Shown here: one piece after another, positions 8,802 to 16,714 of the stretch
Numbering within the stretch: the first letter of the stretch is position 1
Layout of the letters: every line of letters starts with the position of its first letter
Source: Candidatus Goldiibacteriota bacterium
GTDB taxonomy: Bacteria > Oederibacteriota > PGYV01 > DYJU01
Assembly (NCBI GenBank): GCA_938034975.1
Contig: CALHNI010000065.1
Location: 1-37,533, forward strand
Direction of reading: 5' to 3'
DNA length: 37,533 nucleotides
Program-made: the position numbers and the translations under genes
The notes under the pieces: generated by a model
What the model saw: the letters and a program-made list of their open reading frames with translations, nothing else
What the model was told of the DNA's origin: nothing
Databases searched by the model: none

Positions 8802-9767
8802 TTATTTTATAACAGCATCTTTTCTGCCGATTTTTTCAAAGTATATGTTGATTTTCTTTTTTAAATTTTCTTCCTGAGATAAAAAAACTGACTGTAAAGT
8901 TGTACCAACCATTTTTGCAATACCCGATGCAACCCCACGACTCAATTCAAGATATTTTTCATATTCTTTTTTCATTTCTTTATCTTCAATTTTATTAAAT
9001 AAATCCTTTACAATTTTTTTTATAATATTATCATCACTGAATAAAACCCTTAAAAGTCCAGATGTAATTTCTTTTTTTATTTTTAATTTTGGACTTAAAA
9101 TTGCCTGTAATTCTACTAATTTGTCTACTGCGTTTTTTCTTATATTTTCACTTTTATTTTTTATTTCCAAAAGCAAATGATATATTGCGATATCCGGTTC
9201 TATCATAGAAAGTGTATCAAAAATCATATTAAACTTTTCAGGCTCGCTTCCGAATTTTTCCATCGTATCTATTATTTCTGGAATCAAAATTTCTGACTTT
9301 TTTGCGATTTTTTTAACCACAGATAAAGCCAGCATTCTTATTTCCCATCTATCATCTTTCAAAAATTCCATCAATTTAAAAACTACTTTTTCCGCTTCAG
9401 GTTCTAAAGAATTTAAAAAATTTATCAAATCAGAATATGATTTAATATCCATGTTCTGCTTCACAGCTTCTAAAAGCGGTATAATTATATATGAGCCTGC
9501 TTTTAATTCCATTAAAGCAGTTATGATTCTTTTTTGAGTATCTGCATCTTTTGTATTTTTTAATATATCAACTATTTCAAGTATAATTTTTTCTTTTTTA
9601 TTAATTTCAAGTTCTGAAAATTCTTTTATTGCATTTTCCCGGATAACAGAATTTGATGATATAAGTCGTTTGGAAAGCGGTAACATTTCTTTTGATAAAG
9701 TATAAAATGTTGCACAGTTTATATTTAATAAAATTAAAATAAGAAAAAAGAATGTGTATTTTTGCAT
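8802..9767 (-). CDS. HEAT-repeat-like putative lipoprotein
   Basis: A 321-residue protein with a hydrophobic N terminus ending in Cys18 (LLNINC), a possible but atypical lipobox because Asn, not a small residue, precedes the cysteine. The rest is helical with HEAT-like pairs, for example DDRWEIRMLALSVVKKIAKK and the segments around SENIRKNAVDKLVELQ, a pattern used for protein-protein contacts. No enzyme motif is seen. The start is supported by GGGAG four to five bases upstream. The gene is preceded by the dispersed repeat at 9797-10017 and followed closely by the PEBP gene, so it may be the first gene of a two-gene unit. Function unknown. Confidence 0.8.
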   Translation of the reverse strand: MQKYTFFFLILILLNINCATFYTLSKEMLPLSKRLISSNSVIRENAIKEFSELEINKKEKIILEIVDILKNTKDADTQKRIITALMELKAGSYIIIPLLEAVKQNMDIKSYSDLINFLNSLEPEAEKVVFKLMEFLKDDRWEIRMLALSVVKKIAKKSEILIPEIIDTMEKFGSEPEKFNMIFDTLSMIEPDIAIYHLLLEIKNKSENIRKNAVDKLVELQAILSPKLKIKKEITSGLLRVLFSDDNIIKKIVKDLFNKIEDKEMKKEYEKYLELSRGVASGIAKMVGTTLQSVFLSQEENLKKKINIYFEKIGRKDAVIK

Positions 9768-9796
9768 TTTACACTCCCAAAATAATTGCTATTTTA

Positions 9797-10017
9797 ACCG
9801 CAAAAACGCATTAGAAAATGCGTTTTACGGTAAAACAAAATTTTTTTATCATTTTTATTTAATAATTTTTTATCTTTATAATGCATTGCTTTTACTCTAC
9901 CGTTTTTAAAATAAATAATAAAAAATAAGTGTTGTTTAAAAATTTAAGTTCTTTAATTAATATATTATTTTTGTGTTTTTTCTTCTGAAAATCGCAATCT
10001 TTTACGCTATTTTAAAG
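9797..10017. repeat. Dispersed intergenic repeat, copy 1
   Basis: This fills most of the gap between the RuBisCO-like gene and the HEAT-like gene. It aligns by eye along its length with 33869-34060 (same orientation) and 25346-25530 (opposite orientation). Shared landmarks are CGTTTT followed by a T/A-rich tract, ATGCATT, CCGTTTTT, AAGTGTTGTTT and a GAAAAT-CAATCTTT tail. Copies 1 and 2 share a 27-base exact block containing the hairpin at 9803-9826. No protein-coding gene was recognised in it. Confidence 0.7.
9803..9826 (-). terminator. Hairpin with T-run at the end of the envelope operon
   Basis: AAAACGCATT (9803-9812) pairs perfectly with AATGCGTTTT (9817-9826) around a four-base loop. Read on the minus strand the hairpin is followed by T residues, so it could end transcripts running through the RuBisCO-like gene. 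The stem is AT-rich and is part of a repeat, so the terminator role is inference. Confidence 0.45.
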
Positions 10018-10019
10018 TT

Positions 10020-11264
10020 TTAATATATAACTTTACCAAAATATTCTATTGCATTTTTTAATGCTATACAATCAAAATCTTCAGGTTTTATTCCTTTTCT
10101 TATTGCTTCATAAGCCGAAAAAATACTTTTCATACCAAAAAATGCACCTTGCGGATGATCAAAAACACCACTTCCACATAAAAATAAAAAATCATTGTTT
10201 TTTATTTTTCTTAAATTAACTGGCAATTTTCCTGCCCACTCACCGCCTGATGATACCGGCAGGGATTTCTTTATGTGAAAAAGATTATCAGTACAGGCAG
10301 AAAAATTTTTTAAAACTTCTTCATCAGTTTCATAAAGAGAACTTGCAATACCACCGCATTGTATCATATCACCACCGCATATTCTAACAAGTTTTGTAAA
10401 TAAATTTGATGTAAGTCCGATATATGGACTTCGTATAACTGCCACAGAAAAATCACGATGACAATGTATCGGCAATTCAGTATATTCTGATAATTTTTTA
10501 AGAAGTAAAAAACCACCCGCAAGAACATTAAACATAACTGCTTTTCCACCATATTTTTTTACAATATCATGAAGCATAAATATTTTATCATGATAATCAG
10601 TTATATTAAAAGCATACATCGTAACTTTCCCGGTTTTTTCGTATACTTTTTTTAATCCTGAACTTACTGCTTTAACTCTTTCTTTTACTGTATTATAAGA
10701 AACATCTCCCAGGAGTTCATCATCTTTTATAAAATCAGCACCGGCAAGTGCAACACTATAAGCCAGTTTTGAAATTTCTTTTGCGGAAAGCCCTACACAT
10801 GGTTTTATAATTGCTCCAAAAAACGGTCTTTTTTTTACTTTTATAATATCTCTTATGCCTTTTATTCCAAATTTTGGTCCTTTGAAAAATTTAAGATAAT
10901 CTTTTGTAAATTTAACATCTACAACTTTTATAGCTGTTAATTCTTTTATATCAAATATTTCTCCTGCTATGGTTGTTAAAAATTGTGCAATATTATCACC
11001 AAAATTATGAATTGGGAAAGATAAAATTATTTTTGCGCAATTTACTTTTTTAAAATTTTTCATACGGGTTGGTAATTCAAATTTATTTTTATATCCTGTT
11101 TTGTTTATTTCTTTAATTATCGCGTTGTATTTACTTAATTTATTTTTTACTATAACCGGCACATTTTTTAATATCCCGACAGACTGTATCCCAGCCATTT
11201 TTTCTGCTGCTTTTTCAATATTTTCCGGGGTTTCTATATAATACTCTACATCAATATAACTCAT
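10020..11264 (-). CDS. RuBisCO-like protein (form IV-like), probably not a carboxylase
   Basis: A 414-residue protein with the RuBisCO large-subunit layout: small N-terminal domain (about 1-125) and a TIM barrel. By motif comparison with spinach numbering, K175 (K154), the carbamylated K201 (K180), the metal ligands D203 and E204 (D182, E183), H294 and R295 (H269, R270) and S379-G380-G381 (339-341) are kept. K177 is Cys156, H298 is Ser273, H327 is Gln302, and E60, T65, W66, N123 and loop-6 K334 have no counterpart that I can see. It therefore keeps the metal-enolate chemistry but not carboxylation, as in enolase- and isomerase-type RuBisCO-like proteins. It is last in the envelope operon and its start overlaps the PAP2 stop as ATGA. 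Substrate unknown; no methionine-salvage gene is nearby. Confidence 0.9.
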   Translation of the reverse strand: MSYIDVEYYIETPENIEKAAEKMAGIQSVGILKNVPVIVKNKLSKYNAIIKEINKTGYKNKFELPTRMKNFKKVNCAKIILSFPIHNFGDNIAQFLTTIAGEIFDIKELTAIKVVDVKFTKDYLKFFKGPKFGIKGIRDIIKVKKRPFFGAIIKPCVGLSAKEISKLAYSVALAGADFIKDDELLGDVSYNTVKERVKAVSSGLKKVYEKTGKVTMYAFNITDYHDKIFMLHDIVKKYGGKAVMFNVLAGGFLLLKKLSEYTELPIHCHRDFSVAVIRSPYIGLTSNLFTKLVRICGGDMIQCGGIASSLYETDEEVLKNFSACTDNLFHIKKSLPVSSGGEWAGKLPVNLRKIKNNDFLFLCGSGVFDHPQGAFFGMKSIFSAYEAIRKGIKPEDFDCIALKNAIEYFGKVIY

Positions 11265-12670
11265 TTTACATAAATCCCGTCTGAAATTATATTCATATTA
11301 ATACCATTTGCTTCTTTTGACTTATATATTATCTCTTTTGCTCCTTTTATCCTTTCCTTTTCATTTAAAAAATCGGATAAAAAGTTGCTTTTGTTATAAA
11401 TAAAAACTTTACCTTTTTTTGATTGAATAAAAAAATCAGCAGGGCCTTTTATTTTTATATTTTCATTTAAAAATATAATAATATCCCCTTTTTGGGTTTT
11501 TAAAAAAATGTTTTTGATTTCCGAATCACTTTCCGGTGAAAAAATTATATCGCCTTTTGCGGTATAAAAAACACAGTTATCAAGAATACCTTTTGCTTCA
11601 TACTTGATTGAACCCTTTTTTAGATTTGCAAATATTTGCTGGTTTAAACCAGGTATTTCAAAATTTAAAATTGAATTTAATTCAGAAAATAATCCTTTTT
11701 TGATTATTTTTACATTAAAATTACTATATTCATTTTCATTTTTAACTTCTACTTTTTCATAATATTTTCTTTTTGGAGCAGCAAAACCATTTGCATTTAA
11801 TAAAATTTTAAATTTATTATCACTACTTTTAAATTTTATATCACCCTCATCAACATTTATGGAAAAATATAATTTGTTTTTTAAATCATTAAATTCATAT
11901 TTTTTTTCAACATAAAAAGGCGTTGCAATTAAAAAAATAAAAACAAGAAGAATAATTAAAACAGGTGTTATTAAATATTCAAACAAACGATTTTTTATAT
12001 TCTGAATATTAGCAAAATATTTTTCAACATAAGCAGAAACCAAAAAAACAAATTCAGCAGATATAAATGTAAAAACACCTGACCATATAACATCAGACAA
12101 AAAATGTGCGCCCTGAACCATTCTTGAGATTCCTATTGAAAATCCGAAAAATAAAGAAAATAAAAGCCACAGGCAAGACCATAACTTTTTTTTATCTCTT
12201 AAAACAACATAAAGAGCATAGAAAACAAAACCCATTGATGCATGACCGCATGGAAATGAATGTCCTTTCCCAGGAACACCTAACTCAAAAACCTTTCTGT
12301 ATTTCCAATCACCGCCAAATTCAACTATATCACGCGGTCTTGGTCTGCCAGAAAAATTTTTCCCAATAACATTTATTAACAATCCTGGTCCTAATATCAG
12401 AGTAAGTAAAATTACTATTAACGGTTTTCTAAATTTTAATAAAATTTTATAAAATCCACCTAACCCTAAAAGTATAATTGAAACAATACCGAGAATAAGA
12501 GCAGGATAAATACCAATATTATAAAAAAATAAAACCCACAATTTATTTTCGTATTTCCAACCCGTTGAAACATCATAAAAAAACTTTTGTATATAAATAT
12601 CTGTATTTAAAAACCAAAATGGCATGGTAAAAAAAATACCAATAAAAAAAATTAAATATATTCTTTTCAT
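11261..12670 (-). CDS. PAP2-family lipid phosphatase with a C-terminal beta-rich domain
   Basis: A 469-residue membrane enzyme. The upstream in-frame start at 12697 is a TTG inside the preceding gene, so the ATG at 12670 is preferred; neither has a clear ribosome site. The N-terminal half has about six hydrophobic helices and the full phosphatase triad: KX6RP (K104, R111-P112), PCGH (140-143) in place of PSGH, and SRX5HX3D (R183, H189, D193). This matches type 2 phosphatidic acid phosphatases, which include the lipid A phosphatases LpxE and LpxF and undecaprenyl-diphosphate phosphatases. Residues about 245-469 form an extra soluble part rich in beta-repeats with SKKGKVFIYNKS-like units, resembling DUF4097/adhesin-type folds, which is unusual for this family. 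Lipid A dephosphorylation is inferred from the operon. Confidence 0.87.
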   Translation of the reverse strand: MKRIYLIFFIGIFFTMPFWFLNTDIYIQKFFYDVSTGWKYENKLWVLFFYNIGIYPALILGIVSIILLGLGGFYKILLKFRKPLIVILLTLILGPGLLINVIGKNFSGRPRPRDIVEFGGDWKYRKVFELGVPGKGHSFPCGHASMGFVFYALYVVLRDKKKLWSCLWLLFSLFFGFSIGISRMVQGAHFLSDVIWSGVFTFISAEFVFLVSAYVEKYFANIQNIKNRLFEYLITPVLIILLVFIFLIATPFYVEKKYEFNDLKNKLYFSINVDEGDIKFKSSDNKFKILLNANGFAAPKRKYYEKVEVKNENEYSNFNVKIIKKGLFSELNSILNFEIPGLNQQIFANLKKGSIKYEAKGILDNCVFYTAKGDIIFSPESDSEIKNIFLKTQKGDIIIFLNENIKIKGPADFFIQSKKGKVFIYNKSNFLSDFLNEKERIKGAKEIIYKSKEANGINMNIISDGIYVK

Positions 12671-12677
12671 AAATAAA

Positions 12678-13091
12678 CTAATATAAGCCGATTTCAAGCG
12701 GTTTTTTTAATTTGTTATAAATACTTTTAACTTCTGCATTTTCAGTAATTTTAATTTCAATAGTATCAGAAAGCGCAATTATTGCATGCCATATCCCTTT
12801 ATAAAGGCAAACTGGTTTATCAAGTAAAAAAGCTTTTAAAATATGCGGCTTTTCCTTTTCTGCTACAATAATAATTGAAGTTCCTTTAACTGGTTCAAAG
12901 GTCTCCATTGAGTAAGGGTGGGCCTCAAGAACTTTTACTTTTTGTGGTTTAAATATCAGATATCCTATTCGCCAACCTACCTTTTCTTTTTCTTTGCATA
13001 TAACATCAAAAATTTTATTTTTATCCTTAATACCAATAATAATACCGTATTTCTTAAAATTTTTATTATTTAAATTCTGTATATTGATCAT
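12678..13091 (-). CDS. Ureidoglycolate lyase (AllA)-like cupin protein
   Basis: A 137-residue small beta-barrel protein. The segment LEAHPYSMETFEPVKG (55-70) followed by AFLLDKPVCLYKGIWHAIIA (87-106) follows the AllA/ureidoglycolate lyase family pattern, in which the conserved EHP and GxWH residues line the pocket. No other purine or allantoin catabolism gene is present, so ureidoglycolate is unlikely to be the substrate; a related small acid or a sugar is possible. It starts two bases after the M16 peptidase stop and ends eight bases before the PAP2 start, so it is embedded in the envelope operon. Assignment is at family level only. Confidence 0.7.
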   Translation of the reverse strand: MINIQNLNNKNFKKYGIIIGIKDKNKIFDVICKEKEKVGWRIGYLIFKPQKVKVLEAHPYSMETFEPVKGTSIIIVAEKEKPHILKAFLLDKPVCLYKGIWHAIIALSDTIEIKITENAEVKSIYNKLKKPLEIGLY

Positions 13092-13093
13092 AA

Positions 13094-15727
13094 TTATCTG
13101 CTTTTTTTATTTGCAGGTTTTAAAATAACCAGACAGTAATTTTCAAGGTCTATGTATCTGTCAATTATATCTTCTATATCTTCCCTTTTTACTTTTGCTA
13201 TTTCATCTAAAAACTCATCAACTTTTTTATATCCCAGCCCGACAACTTCATAAAAACCATAGGAATCTGCCTGTGATGCATAATCCTGCATTCCGACTTT
13301 ATACATACCAGATATAAAATTTTTTGCAGATTTTATTTCTTCTTCTGAAACTCCGTTTTTCTTTAAATCTTTAAGAACTGAAAATATTTCATCAATTACT
13401 TCTTTTTCTTTTGAAGGATCTGTGGAAGTATATATTTTAAATGAACCGTTTTCAACATTTCTATCAAAAGTTGAAAATATTGTATAACAAAGATTTTTTT
13501 TATCGCGTATTTCTGAAAATAATCTTGAATCCATGCCACCGCTTAAAATTGTATCCAGGACCCTGAATGCAAAATAATCCTGTGATGCCATTTTAGGTCC
13601 CAAAAAACCGAGTAATATATGGGTCTGATTTTTATCAAGAATTTCTTCTCTTATTTTTTTTCTTTTTGTAATTTTAACAGGCAAATTTATTTCAGGTATT
13701 TTCCCTGATTTTAATTCATTGAAATTTTTTTCAATTATATCCACAGTTTTGTCAAGATTGATATTCCCAACAACGGAAATTATCATATTATTTGCTTTAA
13801 TATATTTTGAATGCCAGTCCCTTATTTTCTGCGAAGGTATTCTTTTAACTGAATCAGTATCACCTGGAATATAAAAACCATAGGGGTGCCATTCAAAAAA
13901 TTCTTCGTTATAAATTTTACTTATATAAACCTCAGGATTATCCTTTATTCTCTCAATACTGTTTATTATATCCTGTTTTTCCTTTTTTATTTCAGCAAGG
14001 TCAAAGGATGGATTTAAAATTATATCGGCTAATAGTTCCATTGCTGGTTCAAAATTACTATTTAAAATTTCTATTCCCCAGCCAAAACAATCTTTTCTTA
14101 TATTTTTTTCAACTGACATACCTATATTATCAATTGCTTTTGCAAGTTCAGAAGCATTTTTGCTCTTTGTTCCTTTAAGCATTACATCCATCATAAGATT
14201 TGTAATGCCTCTGTAATATCCCTGTGCTTCACCGCCTTCATAAATTAATCCACCCCTAAAAATAATATCCACGGCAACTATATCAGTATTATCCAATTTT
14301 TTATGTATTAAAAAAATACCATTGTCTAATTTTTTTGAAGTAACACTATTTACTGGACTTTCTTCTGCTTCATATTTTGTCAGAATAATATCTTTTATGT
14401 TTTTTATATCCTTAAAATTTTCAAAGTATTTTTTTTCTTTTTCAGGATAATAAAGAACTATTCCGGCATTATTCACATTAATATACTTTTCTGCAACTTT
14501 CATTATATCATTTACTGTTACTCTTTTTAATCTGTCATAATATTCATAATATAAATTATGATCCTTTAAAACTTCATAATAACCAAGATTTAAAGCAATA
14601 TTTTCTACTTTCATATTTTCTTTGGCTTCTTCTGTTATTATTTCTATTTTAACTTTGTTGAGATCTGCCTGGTTTATACCGGATTTCTTTATTTTTTCAA
14701 GTCCTGAAAAAACTTCGCGTAATGTTTCTTCATATTTTTTTTCCCGAAAAAGAGAAGTTATAACAAAAATGCCCCCGTATCTTCCCACAAAAAGATCAGT
14801 ATCAATATTATCAACTAATTGCTTTTTTTCTTTTATTTCCTGAATAAAAACAGAACTTTCAGAACCAGCCAAAATACGGGCTAAAATTTCAAGAGCTGGT
14901 ATTTCTTCTGATAATGCATCAGGTATATTAAATGAAATAGCAAAATATCTGCCATCTATTTTGCCACTGTAAACTTTGTATTTTAAACCTGTATTTATTT
15001 TATTTTCTTCTTTTAAAATTTTTTCAGTATCTTTCTTTGGCAATTTCCCGAATGTTTCCTTTATCAATTCCATTGTTTTCCATGTTTCAACATCCCCGGC
15101 AATTACAATAGTGATATTGGCAGGCGAATAAAACTTTTTATAATAATTTACCAAATTTTCTTTTTTTAATTTTTTTAAAACCTCAGGATAACCAATTATA
15201 GGGTCTTTATAATAACTTTTAAAAACAAGATTTATAAGTTTTTGCCATAAAAACTGATAAGGTCTGTCAAGACCCATGTAAAGTTCGTTTAAAATCACTT
15301 CTCTTTCCTTTTCAATTTCCTTTTCATCAAATACAGAACTTGTAATTGCATCATATTCAATCTCAATGCCTTTTTCTAAATGTTCAGAAGGTAAAACTAT
15401 GATATAGTTAGTTGCATCATAAGAAGTAAAAGCATTATTATAACCACCCAATGCTTTTATTTCCCTGTCTATCTCACCTAAACCTCTTTTTTCTGTTCCT
15501 TTAAACATCATATGTTCTATGAAATGTGATATTCCTTTTTCGTCATCGTTTTCATACGCAGCCCCTGTTTTCACCCAGAAATTCAAAGCACAAACCGGAG
15601 CAATATGATTTTCATAAATTAAAACTGTTAAATCATTATCTAACTTTTCTTTATAAATATTGTCTCTTGACATAATATCACCCTTTATAAATAAAATTAA
15701 AATCAAAAAAATTTTTAAAAATTTCAT
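13094..15727 (-). CDS. M16 zinc metallopeptidase, two halves in one chain
   Basis: An 877-residue pitrilysin/insulinase-type peptidase. The N-terminal half has the inverted zinc motif HFIEH (H68, E71, H72) and the third ligand E148, exactly 76 residues on. The second half (from about 450) repeats the fold without zinc ligands and keeps the KNLCYTIFSTF region that shapes the substrate clamp. Many bacteria encode the halves as two genes; here they are fused. Residues 1-17 are hydrophobic, so export is likely; an alternative start at residue 19, with AAGGG before it, would give a cytosolic form, but AAAGG before the first ATG supports the longer one. Role probably degradation of exported or mis-sorted peptides; substrate unknown. 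Confidence 0.92.
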   Translation of the reverse strand: MKFLKIFLILILFIKGDIMSRDNIYKEKLDNDLTVLIYENHIAPVCALNFWVKTGAAYENDDEKGISHFIEHMMFKGTEKRGLGEIDREIKALGGYNNAFTSYDATNYIIVLPSEHLEKGIEIEYDAITSSVFDEKEIEKEREVILNELYMGLDRPYQFLWQKLINLVFKSYYKDPIIGYPEVLKKLKKENLVNYYKKFYSPANITIVIAGDVETWKTMELIKETFGKLPKKDTEKILKEENKINTGLKYKVYSGKIDGRYFAISFNIPDALSEEIPALEILARILAGSESSVFIQEIKEKKQLVDNIDTDLFVGRYGGIFVITSLFREKKYEETLREVFSGLEKIKKSGINQADLNKVKIEIITEEAKENMKVENIALNLGYYEVLKDHNLYYEYYDRLKRVTVNDIMKVAEKYINVNNAGIVLYYPEKEKKYFENFKDIKNIKDIILTKYEAEESPVNSVTSKKLDNGIFLIHKKLDNTDIVAVDIIFRGGLIYEGGEAQGYYRGITNLMMDVMLKGTKSKNASELAKAIDNIGMSVEKNIRKDCFGWGIEILNSNFEPAMELLADIILNPSFDLAEIKKEKQDIINSIERIKDNPEVYISKIYNEEFFEWHPYGFYIPGDTDSVKRIPSQKIRDWHSKYIKANNMIISVVGNINLDKTVDIIEKNFNELKSGKIPEINLPVKITKRKKIREEILDKNQTHILLGFLGPKMASQDYFAFRVLDTILSGGMDSRLFSEIRDKKNLCYTIFSTFDRNVENGSFKIYTSTDPSKEKEVIDEIFSVLKDLKKNGVSEEEIKSAKNFISGMYKVGMQDYASQADSYGFYEVVGLGYKKVDEFLDEIAKVKREDIEDIIDRYIDLENYCLVILKPANKKSR

Positions 15728-15737
15728 AAAATACCTT

Positions 15738-16703
15738 TTATTTTATTTCTGTCAATACAAATCTTGCTTTTAATTTTGTTTTAAGAATCACATCTGAAAT
15801 ATTTGCTGGCAGAAAAACAACATCTCCTTTTTTTAATTTATAAATTTTGTTCTTATAAATCATTGTTAATTTACCATAAATAATAGTCAATAATGAAGGT
15901 CTTTTAAAAGTATAGCACTTTTCAAGTTTTTTTTCTATTATTGTTTCATATAAATTAAAATACTTACAACTTATCAGATGGTTTATTTTATAATTATCAT
16001 CTTTTTCATATATCTTTTTTCTTATTTTGCCTGCCATTTTATTGTCCTTTATAACTTTTAACGCTTTATAAATATGTAATTGTCTTGCTTTACCATTTAT
16101 AGTTCTTCCCCAGTCATAAATCCTGTATGTAATATCAGAATTTTGCTGTATCTCTAAAATCGCATTGCCTTTAAGTAAAGTATGGATTGTCCCTGCCGGG
16201 ATATAAAAACATTCATATTGTTTAGTTTTATATTTTTTTAAATATTTTAATATCCTGGAATTAGTGAAAGATTTTATTTTTAATTTTTCTTTTAATCCAA
16301 GAAAAATGCCTGAATTTTTATAAGAATTTATAATATACCAGACTTCTGTTTTCCCCGGAGAGTTTTCATTTTTAAAAGCATACTTATCATCCGGATGAAC
16401 CTGTATGGATAGGTTTTCTTTTGCCTCTATGAATTTTATAAGGACCGGAAAATTTTTTTTATATTTGCTGAACAGTGTCTGTCCTAACATTTCTTTGCCA
16501 AATTTTTTATAAATCTCGGATAATTTTTTACCTTTATAGACACCATTTTTTATTACTGAACTCTCAATTTTTTGATCAGCAAAAAGCCAGATTTCCCCGA
16601 TATTTTTTTTATTTTTAATATTAAAAAATTTTTCAAAAAAATTGCCCCCCCACACTTTTTCTTTTATTATCGGTTTTACCATTATAGGATATGGAATAAA
16701 CAT
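15738..16703 (-). CDS. manA: Mannose-6-phosphate isomerase, type I
   Basis: A 321-residue cupin enzyme interconverting mannose 6-phosphate and fructose 6-phosphate, supplying mannose for polysaccharide. The zinc ligands of the family are visible: Q101 and H103 in SIQVHPDD, E120 in GKTEVWYII and H174 in IPAGTIHT. Length matches the short bacterial class. GGAG about six bases before the ATG supports this start. The gene begins 11 bases after the TPR/SpoIID stop and ends 10 bases before the M16 gene, within the envelope operon. Other sugar isomerases of this fold are possible but less likely. Confidence 0.93.
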   Translation of the reverse strand: MFIPYPIMVKPIIKEKVWGGNFFEKFFNIKNKKNIGEIWLFADQKIESSVIKNGVYKGKKLSEIYKKFGKEMLGQTLFSKYKKNFPVLIKFIEAKENLSIQVHPDDKYAFKNENSPGKTEVWYIINSYKNSGIFLGLKEKLKIKSFTNSRILKYLKKYKTKQYECFYIPAGTIHTLLKGNAILEIQQNSDITYRIYDWGRTINGKARQLHIYKALKVIKDNKMAGKIRKKIYEKDDNYKINHLISCKYFNLYETIIEKKLEKCYTFKRPSLLTIIYGKLTMIYKNKIYKLKKGDVVFLPANISDVILKTKLKARFVLTEIK

Positions 16704-16714
16704 ATTTTCTCCGG

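Noticed and set aside
10020-11264. Genuine carbon-fixing RuBisCO
   Set aside because: Loop-6 lysine and several substrate-binding residues are absent and no phosphoribulokinase or AMP-pathway gene is nearby.
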